From: Streptomyces albireticuli
Lineage (GTDB): Bacteria > Actinomycetota > Actinomycetes > Streptomycetales > Streptomycetaceae
Reading direction: 5' to 3'
NCBI RefSeq assembly: GCF_021228125.1
Contig: NZ_JAJQQS010000007.1
Span: 322,744-386,743, forward strand
Length of the DNA: 64,000 nucleotides
The notes beneath the pieces are model-generated. The model did not search any database. It had not been told where the DNA came from and saw nothing but the letters and a program-made list of their open reading frames with translations. This document shows positions 7,590-16,402 of the stretch, in pieces; the first letter of the stretch is position 1, and each line of letters opens with the position of its first letter. A program made the translations under genes and the position numbers.

Positions 7590-8305
7590 GGCGCACTCCT
7601 CGGGTTCGGGTACGGGCCCGCGTCGGAGGGGCAGGCCATGGTGGCGCGGCGGGTCACGGTCCGGTCACCGAGGAACGGGAGGACGGCGGGGATCTCGACG
7701 GTGACGGTCGCGGTGGTCCGCGCGCCGCCGTCGCACGGGGGCGCCTCCGCGGAGCCGTCCGTCCGCAGCCACCCGCTGAGCGCGGCCCGGCCCGCCTCGC
7801 CCGGCGACGTCCGCGGGTCGTCCAGCGTGGCCGTGCGCGCCGCCGCCCGCGCCGCGCTGCCCGCCTGCTGCGCGGCGTACGCGGCGAGCCCCAGCTGCAC
7901 GGCCGCGAGCCCGACGAGCAGCAGCACGGGCAGGAACCCGAGGAACTCGATGGAAGCGGTACCCCGGTCCCGGACGGGCCGCCGAGAAACACGGGCCCTC
8001 GCGTCCGTACGTCCCCGGGCGCCGCCGCCGGGGGCCCGCGCCCCCGCCCCCGTACGGCCCTCGTACCCGGCCGCCCGGCCGGCCCGGGAGCACGGACCGT
8101 CGCGGTCGGGCCGGGAGCGGAGGCAGGCGCGGATCCGGGGCGACGGACGGGCCCGGGCGGCCTGCCCCGTGTCCTCCGCATCCGCCCGCCACCGGGCGCG
8201 TGGCCGGAGCGTCCGGGGCGCCCCGGACACCTCCGCGCCGCCCGCCCCCGTCCACCGGGTGAGGCCCCGGGGAGCGAGGCCCCTCGCGTCGCGCGCGTCA
8301 CCCAT
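7586..8305 (-). CDS. tadE: TadE-like minor pilin with long basic N-terminal extension
   Basis: 239 residues. Residues 112-150 form the TadE signature: R-D-R-G followed by T-A-S-I-E-F (Glu at +5 after Gly-115) and a membrane helix, then Q-Q-A-G-S-A-A-R-A-A-A. The C-terminal part is a small exported domain. The first 110 residues are Arg/Pro/Gly/Ala-rich and look disordered; most TadE proteins lack this. The start at 8305 is favoured because GGAGG lies 8 nt before the ATG and the gene begins 3 nt after the CpaE stop. A shorter protein starting closer to the signature cannot be excluded. Confidence 0.85.
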   Translation of the reverse strand: MGDARDARGLAPRGLTRWTGAGGAEVSGAPRTLRPRARWRADAEDTGQAARARPSPRIRACLRSRPDRDGPCSRAGRAAGYEGRTGAGARAPGGGARGRTDARARVSRRPVRDRGTASIEFLGFLPVLLLVGLAAVQLGLAAYAAQQAGSAARAAARTATLDDPRTSPGEAGRAALSGWLRTDGSAEAPPCDGGARTTATVTVEIPAVLPFLGDRTVTRRATMACPSDAGPYPNPRSAP

Positions 8306-8308
8306 CGT

Positions 8309-9967
8309 TCAGTCCTCCCTCGCCGCGCCGGCCGAGCCCTCGACCGTCCAGGGCCAGTCGGCCGCCCCCGGGAAGAGCACGGGGACGGGGAGGGACACCC
8401 GGGCGCGGTAGACGCCGCCCTCCGCGCCGCAGCCGATGCCGCCGTCGCCCCACGCGCCCGGGACGTCCGCGCGGGCCGCGCTCACGCAGTCGCCGCCCGC
8501 CGCGCCCGCCCGCGCCCCCTTGTCCGCCGCGTCACCGGCGAGCGAGTAGGTGTAACCGATCAGGACGCACTGCCAGACCACCGCGAGCACCACCAGGACC
8601 AGCGGGAGCAGGCCGAGGAACTCCACGGCCACCTGCCCCCGGTCGCCGCCCCGGCGGCGGAAGCGGCTCGCCGGTACGGGCGCGAGCTGGTCGGGCCCGG
8701 TGCCGCCGGGGCCCAGCGCGGCGCGGCGGCGGCGCAGGCCGCCGGAGAGCGACCGGTCGGCGTGGGCCGGGCCCCGGGAGCCGCCCGGGGCCGGGGCCGC
8801 GAGGCCCAGCTCGGCGGCGAGGGCCCACAGCGCCTGCCGGACGGGCGACCGGGCGTCGAGGTCCTGCATCCGGCCGGAGTCGACGGCGGGCTGGAGGTCC
8901 TTGTACCCGGCCGGCACCGTCGTGCGGGCGGTCTTCGTGCCCGTGGTGCGCTCGACGAGGGGCGGCTGGATCTCGGCGCTCCGGGAGTGCCGGTTGACGA
9001 CGGTCGTGGTCTCCTCCGCCTTGCGGATCTGGAGCCGTTCCCAGAGCCGGACCATCCGTTTGGCGCCCCGCACGGAGACCACGTCGGGCGTCGTGACGAG
9101 CAGGGCGACGTCGGCCAGTTCGACCATGGCGGCCCCGGCGGCGGTGATCTGGGTGCCGCAGTCGACGACGACCAGTTCGTAGCGGCCGCGCAGGGCGCCG
9201 GCGATCTGGCGGGCGGCGAGGTCGCCGACCTCCTCGCCGCGCTCGCCCTCGGCCGGGGCCAGCAGCAGCCCGAGGCCGGTGGGGTGCGGGAAGACGGCGT
9301 CCTGGAGGACCCGGGGGGAGATGTCGCTGATGCCGGCGAGGTCGGCGATGGAGCGGCGGAACTGGACGTCCAGGTACGAGGCGACGTCTCCGGCCTGGAG
9401 GTCCAGGTCGACGAGGGCGACGGCCCGCCCGGCGGCGCTCGCGGCCAGGGCCAGCTGGACGGCGGTGACGGTGGTGCCCACCCCGCCCTTGGCGCCGACG
9501 ACGGCGACGAGCGAGCCGCCCGCCCCGCCTTCCGTAAGGGCCTCGGGACCGCTGCCCAGGTGGCGGCGGACCCCGGTGGCCCAGTGGGCGGCGGCCTGTA
9601 CCCGGGCGCCCAGCTCCTCGTACGAGAGCGGGAGCCCGGCGAGGCCCCGGGCGCCGGCGTCCATGGCGGCGGCGTAGAGCGCGGGGCTGGGCGTCGCGGT
9701 GACGAGGACGACCCCGGTGGCGGGGAAGCGGAGCGCCACTTCACGGATGAGTTCGAGGGCCGGTAAGGGCCCGAGGCGTTCATGGACGAGGACGACCTCC
9801 GGGAGGTCCGCGACCGAGGCGGCGGCCAGGACGGCGAGGGTGTCCAGGAGCCGGGTCGCGTCCTCGACCACCCGCAGCGGCTCGACGCCGGGGAGCTGGC
9901 CGAGGAGGCCGCCGATGGCGCGGGCGGCGTCCGGGTCACCGACGGCCGGGAGGATTCTGATCGTCAC
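8309..9967 (-). CDS. CpaE-like ATPase fused to a TadE-like C-terminal domain
   Basis: 552 residues in three parts. Residues 1-130 form a receiver-like alpha/beta domain without an obvious phospho-acceptor pattern. Residues 150-390 are a MinD/ParA-type ATPase with the deviant Walker A GAKGGVGTT (158-166), V-D-L-D-L (186-190) and V-V-V-D-C-G (267-272), as in CpaE proteins that localise pilus assembly. After a Gly/Arg/Ala linker, residues 441-552 repeat the TadE plan: D-R-G-Q-V-A-V-E-F, a membrane helix (about 450-470) and a Cys-containing exported tail. A soluble localisation ATPase would thus be tethered to a membrane minor-pilin-like domain. No frameshift is needed to read the whole protein. 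Confidence 0.88.
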   Translation of the reverse strand: MTIRILPAVGDPDAARAIGGLLGQLPGVEPLRVVEDATRLLDTLAVLAAASVADLPEVVLVHERLGPLPALELIREVALRFPATGVVLVTATPSPALYAAAMDAGARGLAGLPLSYEELGARVQAAAHWATGVRRHLGSGPEALTEGGAGGSLVAVVGAKGGVGTTVTAVQLALAASAAGRAVALVDLDLQAGDVASYLDVQFRRSIADLAGISDISPRVLQDAVFPHPTGLGLLLAPAEGERGEEVGDLAARQIAGALRGRYELVVVDCGTQITAAGAAMVELADVALLVTTPDVVSVRGAKRMVRLWERLQIRKAEETTTVVNRHSRSAEIQPPLVERTTGTKTARTTVPAGYKDLQPAVDSGRMQDLDARSPVRQALWALAAELGLAAPAPGGSRGPAHADRSLSGGLRRRRAALGPGGTGPDQLAPVPASRFRRRGGDRGQVAVEFLGLLPLVLVVLAVVWQCVLIGYTYSLAGDAADKGARAGAAGGDCVSAARADVPGAWGDGGIGCGAEGGVYRARVSLPVPVLFPGAADWPWTVEGSAGAARED

Positions 9968-9982
9968 GGTGTCCCCTTACCG

Positions 9983-10705
9983 CTATTTGTCGCCGTCGAG
10001 CGTGTACGTGCGGTCGCCGCCGCTGATCTCGTCGTCGCCGCCGGGCGCGACGAGCGCGAGCCGCACATGGGAGGCGAACGACTCGGCGTACGCGACCCGC
10101 TGGGCGTCCTTGGTGTCCAGGGCGAAGGTGATCGGCACGGCCTCGCCGGCCCGCCGGGTGGTGGCCGCCGTGGTGCCGCCGTCCCGGTCGAGGGCCTTGA
10201 GCCTGCCCACCGCGATGACCCGGGCGTTGCTGACGATGACCTTGGAGACGGGCTTGGTGCCCTGGTCCTTGCCGTCGAAGGTGGCGTAGATGTTCACCTT
10301 CGACCCTGCGTTGATCTTCCCGGCGACACCGGTGGCCGCGTCGATCATGATGGCGATCTCCTGCTGGCCGGGCCCGACCTCCGGCCGGGAGACGATCATG
10401 TCCTCCTGGAGCAGGGACCCCTTGCGCAGCGGGGTGACGGCGATCTTGCCCTTGAGGGCGGCGAGGTCGGTGACGGCGGTCGCCGGCAGCCAGCGCCTGG
10501 GCATCGAGATCTTCTCGAAGCTGCCCCGGGCCTCCTCCAGGTGCTGGTAGGCGGGGATGTCGGCGCGCAGCCGGTAGGCGGTGGTCTCGGGGCCGACCTT
10601 CGACTCGGCGTCGTGGACGACGGAGAAGACCCCGGCGAAGGCGCCGAGGGCGCAGAGGACCGACAGGAGCAGCAGGACGATCCCACGGCGCTGACGTGAA
10701 TTCAT
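9983..10705 (-). CDS. cpaB: CpaB/RcpC-type SAF domain pilus protein
   Basis: 240 residues. An N-terminal membrane anchor (residues 9-30) is followed by a periplasm-side SAF-like domain (about 65-125, with L-P-A-T-A-V and P-L-R-K-G-S-L-L-Q-E-D-M), then an RcpC/CpaB region with A-I-M-I-D-A-A-T-G-V-A-G-K-I-N-A-G-S-K-V-N-I-Y-A. In diderms CpaB assists the secretin; with no outer membrane here it may interact with the wall during pilus extrusion (inference). It precedes the CpaE fusion by 15 nt. The ATG at 10705 is chosen as the first Met directly before the membrane segment. Confidence 0.88.
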   Translation of the reverse strand: MNSRQRRGIVLLLLSVLCALGAFAGVFSVVHDAESKVGPETTAYRLRADIPAYQHLEEARGSFEKISMPRRWLPATAVTDLAALKGKIAVTPLRKGSLLQEDMIVSRPEVGPGQQEIAIMIDAATGVAGKINAGSKVNIYATFDGKDQGTKPVSKVIVSNARVIAVGRLKALDRDGGTTAATTRRAGEAVPITFALDTKDAQRVAYAESFASHVRLALVAPGGDDEISGGDRTYTLDGDK

Positions 10706-10796
10706 GGGGCGGCGAACCTCGTTCGGGACGTGGCCGGGGCGCGGAGACGGTGGGCGTGGGGGGGTGGGCGAGCCGGCCGAGGGAACCGGCGCGGGG

Positions 10797-11753
10797 TCAG
10801 CGGCCGGCCAGCGCGGTACGGGCGCGGCCGGGCGGCCCGGCCAGGGCCGTACGGGCGCCGGCGGTCCGCCCCGTGCCCGGCCCGGCGCCCGGATCGCCGG
10901 TGCCGTCGGCGCGCGGCAGCGGTCCGGCGCAGAACGCGCAGCGGTCACCGATGAGTTCGAGGCCGCACCAGTGGCACTGTTCCCTCCTTACGGACGACAC
11001 GAGCTGGTAGAGCACCGTGGGATCGGCGATGGCGGCGGCGAACTCGACGACGCCCCGGCTCCCCCACCAGCGCCCGGATTCCGCGGGCAGCGGGGCCTCC
11101 TGGACGCCCTGGACCCGCCAGTGGGGGGCGAGGGTGCCCAGCACCCAGTCGTCCCCCTTGGCGGGTCTGGCGCGCGCGACGGTGAGCCGGGTGCCGAAGC
11201 CGGGCCCGGCGGGCACCTCGCCGCCCCCGCCGACGCGGAAGAGCCGGCGCGCGGGGTTGACGAGGACGCCGAACCGGGAGCCGGGCACGAGCGAGGCCAG
11301 GTGGGCGCCGAGTCCGACGTCGACCCGGTCGAGGCCGCCCACGCCGGGCAGTTGGGCGCCCGCGTAGACGTAGTGGGCGAGGAGCCGGGCCGCGGAGGCG
11401 AGGACGCCGGGGCTGAGGTCGGAGAGGGACAGCTGGCGCAGCTGGCGGGCCAGGACCGCGACGGCCAGCGGCGGCAGCGCGACGGGCAGCAGGGCCAGCC
11501 GGTCGGTCTCCAGCACGGACCGGATCGTGTGGAGGCGCCGGACGTACGGCACGGGCAGCGAGTCGGGGTAGAGGGCGACGACATGGCCGCACCGCTCCAG
11601 CAGGACGGCCGTCTGTGTGACGGCGGTGTCCAGCGGCTGTGCCTCGGGCGGCTGGAACACGGCGGCGTCGGGTGCCTGCCCGTCGGGCGGTGAGATCACC
11701 AGGTCGAGGCTGGTGACTGCTATCGCAAGGGGCACGTAGGCTTCCCCGTTCAC
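10797..11753 (-). CDS. Conserved protein with C-terminal zinc ribbon, head of pilus operon
   Basis: 318 residues, not assigned to a known family. Most of the protein (1-250) is Leu/Val/Ala-rich mixed alpha/beta without a signal peptide. Near residues 266-281 there is a C-H-W-C-G-L-E-L-I-G-D-R-C-A-F-C zinc ribbon (two CxxC pairs 9 residues apart), followed by a low-complexity Gly/Ala/Arg tail. It lies 91 nt upstream of cpaB on the same strand and is probably first in the pilus operon. It could be a regulator or cytoplasmic adaptor of pilus assembly; neither is shown by the sequence. Confidence 0.75.
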   Translation of the reverse strand: MNGEAYVPLAIAVTSLDLVISPPDGQAPDAAVFQPPEAQPLDTAVTQTAVLLERCGHVVALYPDSLPVPYVRRLHTIRSVLETDRLALLPVALPPLAVAVLARQLRQLSLSDLSPGVLASAARLLAHYVYAGAQLPGVGGLDRVDVGLGAHLASLVPGSRFGVLVNPARRLFRVGGGGEVPAGPGFGTRLTVARARPAKGDDWVLGTLAPHWRVQGVQEAPLPAESGRWWGSRGVVEFAAAIADPTVLYQLVSSVRREQCHWCGLELIGDRCAFCAGPLPRADGTGDPGAGPGTGRTAGARTALAGPPGRARTALAGR

Positions 11754-11924
11754 TCCGGACGCGGTGGGCTGCGGCGGACGCAGATCGATACTGCCCTGTG
11801 CTGATGCCCCCGCACTTTATCCACGAACCGGGCGGCTGAGAACCGGTCCTCGGGGTTTGGGCGTGCGCCCCGGCGGTGGCCTGGTGGTCTTCCCGCGAAC
11901 CTTGACGAACATATTGACGGACGC
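11754..11924. promoter_or_regulatory. Divergent promoter region, pilus operon and chitinase
   Basis: The first part of the 272-nt gap between the zinc-ribbon gene (minus) and the chitinase gene (plus). Two TTGACG hexamers (11902-11907 and 11914-11919) could serve as -35 elements for the chitinase. I could not define the pilus promoter. Confidence 0.4.
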
Positions 11925-11940
11925 ATTGGCCTAGACCATC
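11925..11940 (+). promoter_or_regulatory. DasR-responsive element (dre) upstream of chitinase
   Basis: ATTGGCCTAGACCATC matches the core of the known dre consensus (ACTGGTCTAGACCACT): the 12-bp core TGGCCTAGACCA has one mismatch. DasR, a GntR-type repressor, binds such sites upstream of chitinase and N-acetylglucosamine genes in Streptomyces and is released by aminosugar phosphates. The site directly follows a TTGACG hexamer and would cover the promoter 86 nt before the chitinase start, so repression is the expected effect. Confidence 0.75.
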
Positions 11941-12025
11941 TTTACGCGCACAAGGCGGCGCCGACCCCACTTCTCCACCTCGGCCGCCCGCCCCGCTCTC
12001 GACTTCCTTCCCACCGGAGGCCCTC

Positions 12026-13768
12026 ATGGACCGCGCGCGGCACATCGGAAGAATCTTCAGGAGAGGCGCCGGGGGAGGGTCCGGATCCGGCCCGGTACGG
12101 ACGCGCCGGCTCGGCGGCGCCCTCGCCGCGGCGCTCCTCGCGGCCGGCGGGCTCGCCGGCCTGGACACCGGGACCCCCGCCCTGGCCTCGGACGGCGCGA
12201 ACCTCGTCAGGAACCCGGGGTTCGAGTCGGGGCTCTCCCACTGGACCTGTTCGGGTGACAGCGGCTCGGCGGTCGCCTCCCCCGCCCGCAGCGGCACGGG
12301 CGCGCTCAAGGCCACCCCGGCCGGCGCCGACAACGCCCGCTGTGCGCAGACCGTGAGCGTGCTCCCCAACTCCTCGTACACGCTGAGCGCGTGGGTCCGG
12401 GGCGCGTACGTGTACCTCGGCGCGAGCGGCACCGGGACGACGGACGTCTCGACGTGGACGCCGTCGGCGAACGACTGGCAGCAGCTGACCGCCTCGTTCA
12501 CGACCGGCCCGAGCACGACCTCGGTCACGGTCCACACGCACGGCTGGTACGGGCAGGCCGCCTACTACGCCGACGACGTCACCCTGAGCGGCCCGGGCGG
12601 TGACCCCGGCGAGCCGGTGCCGGGCACCCCGAACGGCCTCAGGGCCGGGACCGCCACGGCCACCTCGGTCGGCCTGTCCTGGAACCCCGTCACGGGCGCC
12701 ACCGGTTACACCGTCTACCAGGACGGCACGAAGACGCAGTCCGTCGCGGGCGCCTCGGCCACCGTCACCGGGCTCACCCCGGCCACCTCGTACCGCTTCC
12801 GGGTGACGGCCACCAACGCCGCGGGCGAGTCACCGCCCTCGGCCGAGGTCGCCGTCACCACGGCCGCCGGGAACGGCGACGGCCCGGCCGTGCCCAAGCA
12901 CGCCGTCACGGGCTACTGGCAGAACTTCGACAACGGCGCCACCGTCCAGAAGATCAGCGATGTGCAGAGCCAGTACGACATCATCGCCGTGGCCTTCGCG
13001 GACGCCACCCCGACGCCCGGCGCCGTCGCCTTCGCCCTGGATCCGGCGCTGAAGTACTCCGAGGCGCAGTTCAAGGCCGACATCGCGGCCAAGCAGGCGG
13101 CCGGCAAGTCTGTCGTCATATCGGTGGGCGGCGAGCGCGGCACGGTGACCGTCAACGACGCGGCGTCCGCCGAGAACTTCGCGAACAGCCTGTACGCCCT
13201 GATGCAGAAGTACGGCTTCAACGGCGTCGACATCGACTTGGAGAACGGCCTCAACCCCACCTACATGACGCAGGCGCTGCGGTCCCTGTCGGCGAAGGCG
13301 GGCAGCAAGCTCGTCATCACCATGGCGCCGCAGACCATCGACATGCAGTCGACGTCGGCCGGTTACTTCAAGACCGCGCTGAACATCAAGGACATCCTTA
13401 CGGTCGTCAACATGCAGTATTACAACAGCGGGTCGATGAACGGATGCGACGGCAAGGTGTACTCCCAGGGCTCGGTCGACTTCCTGACCGCGCTGGCCTG
13501 CATCCAGCTGGAGGGCGGCCTGGCGCCGTCCCAGGTCGGGCTCGGCCTGCCGGCGTCGCCGCGGGGCGCGGGCAGCGGCTACGTCGCCCCGTCCGTGGTC
13601 AACAACGCGCTCGACTGCCTGGCCAAGGGCACGGGGTGCGGCTCGTTCAAGCCCGCGAGGACGTACCCGGGGATCCGGGGGGCGATGACGTGGTCCACGA
13701 ACTGGGACGCGAGCGCGGGCAACGCCTGGTCGAACGGGGTGGGCCCGCACGTCCACGGGCTGCCGTAG
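12026..13768 (+). CDS. Secreted GH18 chitinase with CBM and FnIII domains
   Basis: 580 residues. A long Arg-containing signal peptide ends near residue 55. There follows a carbohydrate-binding jelly roll (about 56-192, opening N-L-V-R-N-P-G-F-E-S-G), a fibronectin type III domain (about 202-282), and a family 18 glycoside hydrolase domain (about 292-580). The catalytic D-x-D-x-E motif is intact (Asp-402, Asp-404, proton donor Glu-406). The enzyme hydrolyses chitin outside the cell to chito-oligosaccharides. The domain order matches the ChiD/ChiC-like bacterial chitinases. A dre operator upstream predicts DasR control. The start has a GGAGG-like site (ACCGGAGG, 12 nt before the ATG). Confidence 0.93.
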   Translation: MDRARHIGRIFRRGAGGGSGSGPVRTRRLGGALAAALLAAGGLAGLDTGTPALASDGANLVRNPGFESGLSHWTCSGDSGSAVASPARSGTGALKATPAGADNARCAQTVSVLPNSSYTLSAWVRGAYVYLGASGTGTTDVSTWTPSANDWQQLTASFTTGPSTTSVTVHTHGWYGQAAYYADDVTLSGPGGDPGEPVPGTPNGLRAGTATATSVGLSWNPVTGATGYTVYQDGTKTQSVAGASATVTGLTPATSYRFRVTATNAAGESPPSAEVAVTTAAGNGDGPAVPKHAVTGYWQNFDNGATVQKISDVQSQYDIIAVAFADATPTPGAVAFALDPALKYSEAQFKADIAAKQAAGKSVVISVGGERGTVTVNDAASAENFANSLYALMQKYGFNGVDIDLENGLNPTYMTQALRSLSAKAGSKLVITMAPQTIDMQSTSAGYFKTALNIKDILTVVNMQYYNSGSMNGCDGKVYSQGSVDFLTALACIQLEGGLAPSQVGLGLPASPRGAGSGYVAPSVVNNALDCLAKGTGCGSFKPARTYPGIRGAMTWSTNWDASAGNAWSNGVGPHVHGLP

Positions 13769-13774
13769 CCGGTC

Positions 13775-13824
13775 GCGCCGGAGGTGCCGGACGGGCCCGG
13801 GAGCCCGCCCGGCACCTCCGGCGC
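13775..13824. terminator. Bidirectional terminator between chitinase and protease genes
   Basis: A perfect 16-bp stem (GCGCCGGAGGTGCCGG at 13775-13790 with its complement at 13809-13824) around an 18-nt inner region that can extend the pairing. It sits between two convergent genes, 6 nt after one stop and 7 nt before the other. Confidence 0.8.
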
Positions 13825-13831
13825 GCGATCC

Positions 13832-14689
13832 CTACGGCTTGGGGAGGGCGCACCCCGGGAGCCCGAGGTCGATCTTGTTGCCGGTGCCCACGCACTTGGT
13901 GATGCCGTACGTCTGCTGGGCGTAGTTGATGCCCTGGCGGACGGTGACCTGGCCGTTCTCGTCGACCTCGCACGGGTTGTTCATCGTGCAGCGCTCACCG
14001 CTCTCGTTGCCGGTGTTGTTGATCGCGACGACCTTGCCCGTGGTGGCGTCGACGACGGGCGAGCCGGACGTCCCGCCTATGACGTTGCACGACGAGGTGT
14101 AGCGGATCGAGTCCTTCCAGGTCCAGTCGCCCTCGCGGAGGCGGTAGGCGAACCCGTCGACGTTGCAGGAGTAGATCCGCTTCCAGTAGCCCGAGACGAC
14201 CTTGATCGCCGTGCCGGCGGCCGGGCGGTCGGGGGACAGGCTCAGCGCGTTGATGTTGTAGCGCTGCTTGATCTGCGCGTACGTGGTGTTCAGCTCGTAC
14301 AGCGTGACGTCCGTGTCGGTCATCGTGGCGTACGAGATCTTGGTGGCGCGGAGCGTGGCGACCTTGCCCGCGGTGGAGTTGAGCAGGCTGAAGGTGCGGC
14401 TTGAGGCGCGGTCGGTGATGACCTCCCCGGCGCCGGGCATGCCGGTCTCCAGGCAGTGGCCGTTGGTCATGACCAGCGCCGGGTCCGTGTCGGCCGAGCC
14501 GGGCATCCGGACGAGCGAGCCGGAACAGTTGCTGAGCGCGACGGTGCCGGCGAAGTCGACGGCCTTGGGCTTGGCCGCGGGGGCCGCCGAGGCGGGCGCC
14601 GCGCCGGTGCCCACGAGGGCCGTGCCGGCGAGCACCAGCGCCGGGAGGGCGCCGAGGAGAGGTCGTCTCACGAGGGACTGGAGGGCCAT
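13832..14689 (-). CDS. Secreted trypsin-like serine protease
   Basis: 285 residues. The signal peptide ends near A-S-A-A (about 36). The protease domain has catalytic His-78 in T-N-G-H-C, Asp-127 (or 125) in T-D-T-D-V-T-L, and Ser-208 in G-G-T-S-G-S-P-V. Cys pairs near 55/79 and 175/201 suggest disulfides. This is the S1-like trypsin/glutamyl endopeptidase architecture of secreted streptomycete proteases, although it lacks a clear pro-region of alpha-lytic type. The ATG at 14689 is chosen because AGAGGAAC lies 9 nt upstream and the signal peptide follows at once. Confidence 0.88.
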   Translation of the reverse strand: MALQSLVRRPLLGALPALVLAGTALVGTGAAPASAAPAAKPKAVDFAGTVALSNCSGSLVRMPGSADTDPALVMTNGHCLETGMPGAGEVITDRASSRTFSLLNSTAGKVATLRATKISYATMTDTDVTLYELNTTYAQIKQRYNINALSLSPDRPAAGTAIKVVSGYWKRIYSCNVDGFAYRLREGDWTWKDSIRYTSSCNVIGGTSGSPVVDATTGKVVAINNTGNESGERCTMNNPCEVDENGQVTVRQGINYAQQTYGITKCVGTGNKIDLGLPGCALPKP

Positions 14690-14987
14690 GGGGGGTGTTC
14701 CTCTCTTGACCTGTGGTCCGAGTGACCGGCGATCCGGGTGATTCGTGGTACGAGTGGCCAGGAGACGGGCAATCCGTGACACGTGTGACCCGTGATCCGA
14801 TCCCATCGGTTTTGACGTGTGCATTGTTGGTTCGGAGGAGAGTGTGCGCAATCAATCGGTCAGAAGTGAAAGGGAAGTTGGCCTGATTCGCTCACACGCG
14901 AACACTTGACCGGTTCATGCCATCTCTCGACACTGGCCACGGCTCATACCCCCCACCCGTCGCACGACCTCACCCTGAGGAGACCGC
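14690..14987. promoter_or_regulatory. Divergent promoter region, protease and carboxypeptidase
   Basis: A 298-nt gap with no gene. Toward the protease it has several copies of GTGAYCCG-like words (about 14720-14800), including ACACGTGT. Toward the carboxypeptidase a TTGACC hexamer at 14906-14911, followed after 17 nt by GACACT, could be a sigma-70 type promoter. Both assignments are tentative. Confidence 0.35.
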
Positions 14988-16298
14988 ATGCGACCGCGAC
15001 CGCATGGCAGAGGTCGGTGGGCCGCCGCCCTCGCCGCCGTGCTCACCATGGCCCTGGCCGTCCCCGCCGCCTCCCGCGACGAAGCGCGGACCTCGCACTC
15101 GTACGAGGTCACCGGACCGCGCACGGCCGCCCAGCGCACCGCCGTGGCCGCCACCGGCGCCGCCATCGACGCCGTCCGCCAGGACTCCGTCGTCATCACG
15201 GCGGACGCCGGGCAGGCCGAGCTGATCCGGGGCCTCGGCTACCGGGTGCGCGCCCTGCCCGGCCCGCCGGACCGCTCCGGCGGCGTCCCCGCGACCCCCT
15301 TCGACTTCCCGCCCGCCGACGCCAAGTACCACAACTACGCCGAGGCCATGGCGGAGGTCGACGCCGGCGTCGCCGCCCACCCGGCCATCATGAGCAAGAA
15401 GGTCATCGGCAAGTCCTACGAGGGCCGCGACATCGTCGCCGTCAAGATCAGCAAGAACGTGGCCGCGGACGAGGACGAGCCCGAGGTCCTCTTCACCGCC
15501 CACCAGCACGCGCGCGAGCACCTCACCGTGGAGATGGCCCTCTACCTGCTCAAGGAGTTCGGCTCGAAGTACGGCACCGACCCGCGCGTGACCAAGATGG
15601 TCGACAGCCGGGAGATCTGGGTGGTGCCGGACGTCAACCCCGACGGCGGCGAGTACGACATCGCCTCCGGTTCGTACCGCAGCTGGCGCAAGAACCGCCA
15701 GCCAAACGCCGGGTCGACCAGCCGGGGCACGGACCTCAACCGCAACTGGAACTACAAGTGGGGCTGCTGCAACGGCTCCTCGGGCAGCACCGGGTCCGAG
15801 ACCTACCGCGGCACCGGCCCCGAGTCCGCGCCCGAGGTGAAGGTCGTCGCCGACTTCGTCCGCGGCCGGGTGGTCGGCGGCAAGCAGCAGATCAGGACCG
15901 CCATCGACTTCCACACCTACAGCCAGCTGGTCCTCTGGCCTTACGGCTGGACGTACAACGACACCGCCCCCGGCCTCAGCCAGGACGACCACGACGCCTT
16001 CGCGGCCGTCGGCAAGGCCATGGCCGCCACCAACGGCTACAAGCCCGAGCAGTCGAGCGACCTGTACATCACCGACGGGACCATCGACGACTGGCTGTGG
16101 GGCAGCCAGCGGATCTTCGCGTTCACCTTCGAGATGTACCCGGGCGAGAGCGGGGCGGGCGGCGGCTTCTACCCGCCCGACGAGGTGATCGACCGGGAGA
16201 CGTCGCGCAACCGCGAGGCGGTGCTCCAGCTCCTGGAGACCTCGGACTGCGTGTACCGGGCGATCGGGAAGGAGCAGCAGTACTGCGCGAAGGCCTGA
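14988..16298 (+). CDS. Secreted zinc carboxypeptidase (M14)
   Basis: 436 residues. A basic signal peptide ends near residue 29; a propeptide-like segment (30-105) precedes the M14 catalytic domain. The zinc motif H-A-R-E (His-174, Glu-177) and third ligand His in A-I-D-F-H-T-Y are present. The substrate-binding N-P-D-G and R-N-W-N-Y segments and the catalytic Glu in F-T-F-E-M-Y-P-G are also present. This is the carboxypeptidase T-like family that trims C-terminal residues from peptides outside the cell. The start has GAGGAG 5 nt upstream. It lies beside a protease and a chitinase, consistent with extracellular nutrient breakdown. Confidence 0.93.
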   Translation: MRPRPHGRGRWAAALAAVLTMALAVPAASRDEARTSHSYEVTGPRTAAQRTAVAATGAAIDAVRQDSVVITADAGQAELIRGLGYRVRALPGPPDRSGGVPATPFDFPPADAKYHNYAEAMAEVDAGVAAHPAIMSKKVIGKSYEGRDIVAVKISKNVAADEDEPEVLFTAHQHAREHLTVEMALYLLKEFGSKYGTDPRVTKMVDSREIWVVPDVNPDGGEYDIASGSYRSWRKNRQPNAGSTSRGTDLNRNWNYKWGCCNGSSGSTGSETYRGTGPESAPEVKVVADFVRGRVVGGKQQIRTAIDFHTYSQLVLWPYGWTYNDTAPGLSQDDHDAFAAVGKAMAATNGYKPEQSSDLYITDGTIDDWLWGSQRIFAFTFEMYPGESGAGGGFYPPDEVIDRETSRNREAVLQLLETSDCVYRAIGKEQQYCAKA

Positions 16299-16402
16299 CG
16301 GGCGACGAGCGCGCCGGCGCCGGGCTCGCGGGAACACCCGCGGGGAGATCGGCGTCGGCGTACTCTCGTTGCCGACGTACGGCGGGCCAGGGAGGATGAC
16401 CC

